NCBI RefSeq assembly: GCF_002214625.1
Contig: NZ_CP015994.1
Span: 620,001 to 684,000, forward strand
DNA from: Anaplasma ovis str. Haibei
GTDB taxonomy: Bacteria; Pseudomonadota; Alphaproteobacteria; Rickettsiales; Anaplasmataceae
DNA: 64,000 nucleotides
Direction of reading: 5' to 3'
Positions 58,892-64,000 of the stretch are shown piece by piece. Every line of letters begins with the position of its first letter. The first letter of the stretch is position 1. Under the pieces are notes generated by a model. It ran no database searches. It was not told the DNA's origin and saw nothing but the letters and a program-made list of their open reading frames with translations. The translations under genes and the position numbers were made by a program.

Positions 58892-59962
58892 TTACCATAT
58901 GGAGCAACAGGCACAAGTAATCACAGCAACAGCACCAGCAAAGAGTAGAGCACCACCAGCAATTACTAGTCCCGCAGCAGCCAAACCAGCAACAAGTAGA
59001 GCCCCACCAGCAGCACCTGTTAGCAGTCCCAGAATCTCACCACCACCAGCACCTAGAGCCCCAGTCACACTAGCCACCACACCGGCAGCCTGAGCAACCT
59101 CACCAGCTACACCAGCCTCAGCCGCAGCCTGAGCAACAGCAGCCTGGGCCTTAGCACCCTCAGCTAGAGTCTTAGCAGCCTCAGCTAGAGTCTTAGCAGC
59201 ATCCTGAGCAGCAAAAGCCTGAGCAGTCTGAGCAACACTAGCAGCTGTGGCCTCAGCAGCCTTAGCTAGAGCCACAACACCCTGAGCAGCACTAGCAGCT
59301 GTGGCCTGAGCTGTACTCTCAGCATAAGCACCAGCACCCTCAGCCACAGCCTGAGCAACATTCCCAGCCACAGAACCCAGGACCAGACCACCGACAGCAC
59401 CTGTTACCACACCACCTTTAGCTATCTTAGCACCAACCTTGGCACTATCCTTAGCAACCTTGACACCAACCTTGGCACTATCCTGAGCAACCTTGACACC
59501 GGCCTCACCAACCTGAGCCATGACCTTACTGGGCCCAATCTCAACAGTACTTCTACAAGTAATCACAGCCCCTGCAGCTACAGCACCTAGGACCAGAGCA
59601 CCAGCCGCAGCCCCACCTATAACCAGAGTACCGGCCAGAGCAACACTAGCACCAGCAACCAGAGCCCCGACACCACCTATAACCAGAGCACCAGCAATTA
59701 CTGCTCCCACAACACCAACCACGCCAGCTACAACATCTAGTGCACCCTCAGCACCAACCCCAGCCTTAGCAATTTTCCCATAATTTATTTTTCCAGCTAT
59801 AGGAGTTATAGGAGTAAGAACAGGTTGTAATGATTGTACAGTGACTAATCCTTCTTCCTTTACTTGTATAACTTGCTTCCAAGATTTATATAAATCCCTT
59901 ATAGATACTCCAGTTACTGCTAAATATGCTACTGCAGCTACTGCTGATATAGCACCAGCCAC
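58892..59962 (-). CDS. Alanine-rich membrane protein paralogue C (mosaic)
   Basis: 356 residues from GTG 59962. After the shared N-terminal module comes a second hydrophobic Ala/Val/Gly segment, then TCRSTVEIGPSKVMAQV, a sequence otherwise found only in the C-terminal part of paralogue E (CCRSTVEIGPSKVVAQV). Then a KVGVKVAKDSA repeat zone, an Ala-rich helix and the shared CACCSIW end follow. It looks like a recombinant of two family members. Confidence 0.75.
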   Translation of the reverse strand: MAGAISAVAAVAYLAVTGVSIRDLYKSWKQVIQVKEEGLVTVQSLQPVLTPITPIAGKINYGKIAKAGVGAEGALDVVAGVVGVVGAVIAGALVIGGVGALVAGASVALAGTLVIGGAAAGALVLGAVAAGAVITCRSTVEIGPSKVMAQVGEAGVKVAQDSAKVGVKVAKDSAKVGAKIAKGGVVTGAVGGLVLGSVAGNVAQAVAEGAGAYAESTAQATAASAAQGVVALAKAAEATAASVAQTAQAFAAQDAAKTLAEAAKTLAEGAKAQAAVAQAAAEAGVAGEVAQAAGVVASVTGALGAGGGEILGLLTGAAGGALLVAGLAAAGLVIAGGALLFAGAVAVITCACCSIW

Positions 59963-60055
59963 AGCAATAGCTAGACCACCCTGAGCAGCAGCCAGAGCAA
60001 CTGCACATATTACTGCTACTGTGCATAGTAGCTTGCCTATGTTCAGGAGTACCCC

Positions 60056-60982
60056 TTACCATATGGAGCAACAGGCACAAGTAATCACAGCAACAGCACC
60101 AGCAAAGAGTAGAGCACCGACAGCAATTACTGCTCCCACAGCCACAGTCAGAGCAGCCCCAGTCAGAGCTATAGCCCCACCAACGATAGCCCCACCAGCA
60201 GCACCTGTTAGCAGTCCCAGAATCTCAGCACCCTGAGGACCTAGAGTCCCAGCCACACTAGCCACCCAATCAGCACCTAGAGCTCCTACAATCAACCCGG
60301 CCAACCCACCACCACCAACACTACCCTGAGCAGCAGCCTGAGCAGCCTCAGCAGTAGCCGCAGCAGCCTTCCCAACCTTAGCACCAGCCACACCACCTAC
60401 ACCCTTAGCTAGAGCCACAGCAATCTCAGCACCCAGAGCCCTAGCAGCCTCAGCAGCAGCAGCCTGAGCCTCTAGAGTCTGAGCGGCAGCCTGAGCGACA
60501 TTCCCAGCCACAGAACCCAGGACAAGACCACCAGCAGCACCTGTTACCAGTCCCAGAATCTCACCACCCTGACCACTGAGAACACCAGCAACCTTGACAC
60601 CAGCCTTGGCACTATCCTTAGCGACCCTGACACTATCCTTAGCAACCTTGACACCAGCATCGGCAATCTTACCAGCTGTACCCTCAGCAGCACTAGCAAT
60701 TTTCCCATAATTTATTTTTCCAGCTATAGGAGTTATAGGAGTAAGAACAGGTTGTAATGATTGTACAGTGACTAATCCTTCTTCCTTTACTTGTATAACT
60801 TGCTTACAAGATCTATATAAATCCCTTATAGATACTCCAGTTACTGCTAAATATGCTACTGCAGCTACTGCTGATATAGCACCAGCCACAGCAATAGCTA
60901 GACCAGCCCCAGCTGTAGCAGCCAGAGCAACCGCCCATATTACTGCTACTGTGCATAGTAGCTTGCCTATGTTCAGCAGCAC
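60056..60982 (-). CDS. Alanine-rich membrane protein paralogue D
   Basis: About 308 residues if GTG 60982 is used; this copy alone has GTG in the conserved leader ([11 protein letters not shown] begins GTG CTG CTG). The open frame extends upstream into duplicated DNA. It has the shared N-terminal module, a KVAKDSVRVAKDSAKAG-type repeat, an Ala-rich centre with GGLVLGSVAGNVAQA, and the shared C-terminus. The 251 bp at 60069-60319 match paralogue E (61872-62122) with one mismatch seen. Confidence 0.72.
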   Translation of the reverse strand: MLLNIGKLLCTVAVIWAVALAATAGAGLAIAVAGAISAVAAVAYLAVTGVSIRDLYRSCKQVIQVKEEGLVTVQSLQPVLTPITPIAGKINYGKIASAAEGTAGKIADAGVKVAKDSVRVAKDSAKAGVKVAGVLSGQGGEILGLVTGAAGGLVLGSVAGNVAQAAAQTLEAQAAAAEAARALGAEIAVALAKGVGGVAGAKVGKAAAATAEAAQAAAQGSVGGGGLAGLIVGALGADWVASVAGTLGPQGAEILGLLTGAAGGAIVGGAIALTGAALTVAVGAVIAVGALLFAGAVAVITCACCSIW

Positions 60983-61053
60983 CCCAGATACTATATGGAG
61001 AATGCTATTAGTGCATATTGGGATGAATGATAGCGCTGAGCACTGAAAGTAAA

Positions 61054-61510
61054 GGGAGCTTGCATTACCTATGTTCAGTGGTACCCTGACACTTTTCCTG
61101 TTTTGGTGGCTTAGAAGTACTCTGTTCAGGTTCAACATCTGGAGCAATCTCACCAATCTCAGCAGGTGCATAAGCGAGCTGACCAGCCTTCACAACATCC
61201 TTGATTGCACTAGCCTTACGTCTACACACATAGGCAGCCCCTGCAGCACTGGCATAGAACACACAAGAGGAGAGTGCTAAGTAGAAAAAGACAAGGGGAG
61301 CTTGCATTACCTATGTTCAGTGGTACCCTGACACTTTTCCTGTTTTGGTGGCTTAGAAGTACTCTGTTCAGGTTCAACATCTGGAGCAATCTCACCAATC
61401 TCAGCAGGTGCATAAGCGAGCTGACCAGCCTTAACAGCATCCTTGATTGCACCAGCTTTACGTCTACACACATAGGCAGCCCCTGCAGCACTGGCATAGA
61501 ACGCACAAGA
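61054..61510 (-). repeat. ~215-bp direct repeat of the paralogue E 3' end
   Basis: 61054-61268 and 61296-61510, offset 242 bp, with few substitutions. It copies the last hydrophobic segment and tail of paralogue E into the E-D junction and explains why that junction differs from the other four. Confidence 0.85.
61065..61307 (-). CDS. Duplicated C-terminal fragment of paralogue E
   Basis: 80-codon frame whose ATG overlaps the stop of paralogue E as TAATG, so it could be translated by coupling. It repeats E's last part (FYASAAGAAYVCRRKA and the tail EPEQSTSKPPKQEKCQG) after a new hydrophobic lead MQAPLVFFYLALSSC. At DNA level 61054-61268 duplicates 61296-61510 with a 242-bp offset. Either a small membrane protein or a fragment left by duplication. 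Confidence 0.45.
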   Translation of the reverse strand: MQAPLVFFYLALSSCVFYASAAGAAYVCRRKASAIKDVVKAGQLAYAPAEIGEIAPDVEPEQSTSKPPKQEKCQGTTEHR

Positions 61511-62725
61511 GACTACAGCTATAGCAATTACAGGAGGAGCAGCACCAACAACACTAGTCACAGCAACAGCAACACAAACCACAGCCATGACTAGTTTCAT
61601 AGTTGGGCCACCAACAGGTGGAGCATTAAGCCACTTTATTTTACTAACCTGCTGTGGTTTATAGTTTTCTATGACATCATATTCTGTATTATCCTTCTTA
61701 CTCCCTGCTACAACAATCTCCTTCATGGATATCACAGGAATCTTAGCATTCTTAGCAGCATCCTTTATGGCACTGGGATCTACCTCAACCATGACCTTGG
61801 CAACACCAGAATTGGTAGCAACCTGAGCTACGACCTTACTGGGCCCAATCTCAACAGTACTCCTACAGCAACAACAGGCACAAGTAATCACAGCAACAGC
61901 ACCAGCAAAGAGTAGAGCACCGACAGCAATTACTGCTCCCACAGCCACAGTCAGAGCAGCCCCAGTCAGAGCTATAGCCCCACCAACGATAGCCCCACCA
62001 GCAGCACCTGTTAGCAGTCCCAGAATCTCAGCACCCTGAGGACCTAGAGCCCCAGCCACACTAGCCACCCAATCAGCACCTAGAGCTCCTACAATCAACC
62101 CGGCCAACCCACCACCACCAACCTTAGCAACCAAACTAGTCAAGCCAGCAACATTACTCTGAGCAATTTGAGCAACACTAGCAGCTGTGGTCTGAGCAGC
62201 CTTAGCAACCTCACTACCCTGAACTAGAGTCTTAGCAGCATCAGCTAGAGCCGCAGCAGCCTTAGCAGCCTCAGCAGCAGTCTGAGCGGCAGCCAGGCTA
62301 GTAGTTTGAGCAACATTACCAGCAGCGGCACCTAGGACCAGACCACCTATAGCACCTGTTACCACACCACCCTTAGCTATCTTAGCACCAGCCTTGGCAG
62401 TATCCTTAGCGACCTTGACACCAGCCTTGGCAATCTTACCAGCAGCACCCTCCTTAGTACCCCAAGAAGTACCAGCATCTTCAACAGCAACCTTACCACC
62501 CTCAGCAGCCTTAGCAATTTTCCCATAATTTATTTTTCCAGCTATAGGAGTTATAGGAGTAAGAACAGGTTGTAATGATTGTACAGTGACTAATCCTTCT
62601 TCCTTTACTTGTATAACTTGCTGCCAAGATTTATATAAATCCCCTATAGATACTCCAGTTACTGCTAAATATGCTACTGCAGCAACTGCTGATATAGCAA
62701 CAGCAGCTACAGCCCCCACAGCCAT
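61307..62725 (-). CDS. Alanine-rich membrane protein paralogue E with extra domain
   Basis: 472 residues from ATG 62725. It has the shared N-terminal module (with SIGDLYKSWQQ), EDAGTSWGTKEG, an Ala-rich centre and the shared Gly-rich hydrophobic region, but in place of the CACCSIW stop it continues into CCCRSTVEIGPSKVVAQV and a soluble stretch (IPVISMKEIVVAGSKKDNTE; NYKPQQVSKIKWLNAPP). Two more hydrophobic segments and a basic/acidic tail ending TTEHR follow. This may be the full-length ancestral form from which shorter siblings were made. Confidence 0.75.
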   Translation of the reverse strand: MAVGAVAAVAISAVAAVAYLAVTGVSIGDLYKSWQQVIQVKEEGLVTVQSLQPVLTPITPIAGKINYGKIAKAAEGGKVAVEDAGTSWGTKEGAAGKIAKAGVKVAKDTAKAGAKIAKGGVVTGAIGGLVLGAAAGNVAQTTSLAAAQTAAEAAKAAAALADAAKTLVQGSEVAKAAQTTAASVAQIAQSNVAGLTSLVAKVGGGGLAGLIVGALGADWVASVAGALGPQGAEILGLLTGAAGGAIVGGAIALTGAALTVAVGAVIAVGALLFAGAVAVITCACCCCRSTVEIGPSKVVAQVATNSGVAKVMVEVDPSAIKDAAKNAKIPVISMKEIVVAGSKKDNTEYDVIENYKPQQVSKIKWLNAPPVGGPTMKLVMAVVCVAVAVTSVVGAAPPVIAIAVVSCAFYASAAGAAYVCRRKAGAIKDAVKAGQLAYAPAEIGEIAPDVEPEQSTSKPPKQEKCQGTTEHR

Positions 62726-62797
62726 GCCTGCTGGATTTGCAATTGCACATATTACTGCTACTGCACATAGTAGCTTGCCTATATTCAGCAGTACCCC

Positions 62798-63616
62798 TTA
62801 CCATATGGAGCAACAGGCACAAGTAATCACAGCAACGGTCCCAGCAAAGAGTAGAGCACCACCAGCAATTACTAGTCCCGCAGCAGCCAAACCAGCAACA
62901 AGTAGAGCCCCACCTGCAGCACCTGTTAGCAGTCCCAGAATCTCAGCACCTTGAGGACCTAGAGCCCCAGTCACACTAGCCACCCAACCGGCAGTCTGAG
63001 CCCCACCACCAACCTCAGCAATCAACCCGGCCAACCCACCACCACCAACATTACCCTGAGCAGTCTGAGCAACACTAGCAGCTGTGGCCCTAGCAGCCGT
63101 ACCAACCTGACCACCAACCTTCTCAGCAGCCTTAGCTAGAGCCGCAGCGGCCTGAGCAGCCTCAGCAGCAGCCTTAGCACTAGCTAGGCTAGTAGTTTGA
63201 GCAACATTCCCAGCCACAGAACCTAGGACCAGACCACCGACAGCACCTGTTACCAGACCAGCATTACCACCTATTTCCAGACCACCCTTAGCAATCTTGA
63301 CACCAGCCTTGGCAATCTTACCAGCAGCACCCTCCTTAGTACCCCAAGAAGTACCAGCATCTTCAACAGCAACCTTACCACCCTCAGCAGCAACCCCAGC
63401 CTTAGCAATTTTCCCATAATTTATTTTTCCAGCTATAGGAGTTATAGGAGTAAGAACAGGTTGTAATGATTGTACAGTGACTAATCCTTCTTCCTTTACT
63501 TGTATAACTTGCTGCCAAGATTTATATAAATCCCCTATAGATACTCCAGTTACTGCTAAATATGCTACTGCAGCAACTGCTGATATAGCAACAGCAGCTA
63601 CAGCCCCCACAGCCAT
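62798..63616 (-). CDS. Alanine-rich membrane protein paralogue F (first in array)
   Basis: 272 residues from ATG 63616, which is equivalent to paralogue E's ATG. The frame extends upstream through the conserved leader ([16 protein letters not shown]) to a TTG at 63754, so the start is uncertain. It has the shared N-terminal module, EDAGTSWGTKEG, a variable Ala-rich centre with GGLEIGGNAGLVTGAVGG, and the shared C-terminus ending CACCSIW. The first 284 bp of its 5' module (63405-63688) are identical to the same region of E (62514-62797). Confidence 0.75.
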   Translation of the reverse strand: MAVGAVAAVAISAVAAVAYLAVTGVSIGDLYKSWQQVIQVKEEGLVTVQSLQPVLTPITPIAGKINYGKIAKAGVAAEGGKVAVEDAGTSWGTKEGAAGKIAKAGVKIAKGGLEIGGNAGLVTGAVGGLVLGSVAGNVAQTTSLASAKAAAEAAQAAAALAKAAEKVGGQVGTAARATAASVAQTAQGNVGGGGLAGLIAEVGGGAQTAGWVASVTGALGPQGAEILGLLTGAAGGALLVAGLAAAGLVIAGGALLFAGTVAVITCACCSIW

Positions 63617-63664
63617 GCCTGCTGGATTTGCAATTGCACATATTACTGCTACTGCACATAGTAG

Positions 63665-64000
<336 letters not shown>

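Larger units (their letters stand above)
60069..62122 (-). repeat. 251-bp shared 3' module of paralogues D and E
   Basis: 60069-60319 and 61872-62122 differ at one position seen (T/C in CTAGAGTCCC versus CTAGAGCCCC). The module encodes the glycine-rich hydrophobic C-terminal region. The flanking centre sequences diverge abruptly, as expected of conversion tracts. Confidence 0.85.
57621..63513 (-). repeat. 109-bp block identical in all six alanine-rich genes
   Basis: Copies at 57621-57729, 58590-58698, 59769-59877, 60696-60804, 62514-62622 and 63405-63513. Read base by base I see no difference among them. The block is AT-rich compared with the Ala-codon-rich bodies and encodes QVIQVKEEGLVTVQSLQPVL through GKINYGKIA. 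Identity including third codon positions indicates very recent duplication or continuing gene conversion. Confidence 0.9.

Noticed and set aside
57621-63513. Regularly repeated 109-bp block considered as CRISPR-like
   Set aside because: The repeats are long, coding and spaced about 0.9-1.8 kb apart within genes; there are no short unique spacers and no cas genes.

Overview
The window reads as chromosome of an Anaplasma species. Gene content, base composition near 50% GC and the mix of families point to the A. marginale / A. centrale / A. ovis group rather than A. phagocytophilum. The evidence is a dispersed, duplicated type IV secretion system (VirB2 paralogues, an orphan VirB8), respiratory complex I genes split between loci, lipoproteins and large Rickettsiales-only proteins, frequent GTG and TTG starts, long degenerate intergenic stretches, and no operons for cell-wall sugar or amino-acid synthesis. 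The species call is inference; no 16S gene is present.

Layout. 1-2570: two intact VirB2 pilin genes on the minus strand, flanked by a 1.7 kb graveyard of inverted virB2 pieces, pilin-tail fragments and short dispersed repeats. 2574-4245 (minus): A-type Fe-S carrier, lepB, nuoI. 4793-15316 (plus): one gene of about 3,500 codons encoding a giant helical protein with a polar N-terminal part and two C-terminal Trp-rich membrane-like repeats. 15681-20484 (minus): small coiled-coil protein, typA/bipA, clpA. 20601-21329 (plus): TerC-like membrane protein. 21444-25867 (minus): nusA-infB-rbfA. 26190-33074 (minus): lipoprotein, ispG, tatC, RND transporter. 33270-41805 (minus): nuoF-J-K-L-M-N-dxr. 41806-43284: decayed genes with a 290-bp-offset direct duplication. 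43285-48517: hypothetical protein, miaA, orphan virB8, rmuC, serS. 48701-52049 (minus): engB-argB-hemF and two small envelope ORFs. 52370-56366: prfA, pccB, mutM and a 44-codon gene upstream of mutM. 56391-56461: tRNA-Thr(GGT). 56507-63616 (minus): six tandem alanine-rich membrane-protein paralogues. 63821 to the end: start of gltX.

The conserved genes form ordinary housekeeping modules: energy (complex I), isoprenoids (ispG, dxr), translation (typA, infB, rbfA, nusA, serS, prfA, miaA, gltX), protein export (lepB, tatC), proteolysis (clpA), DNA repair (mutM, rmuC), haem (hemF) and propionyl-CoA use (pccB).

The unusual content is at the two ends and in the giant gene. The strongest candidate for an undescribed system is the six-gene alanine-rich array (56507-63616). 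Its members have nearly identical 5' and 3' modules around mosaic, variable centres. A 109-bp block is identical in all six copies. At four of the five junctions the only in-frame separator is a single TAA, followed by an SD-like AAGGGG and no ATG, GTG or TTG for at least two dozen codons. Other points of interest are the virB2 duplication/inversion locus, the giant candidate effector or surface protein, an argB with altered glycine motifs, a MutM with Arg where the catalytic-site Lys57 is expected, an 11-nt homopolymer upstream of the RND gene, and several genes shorter than 60 codons.
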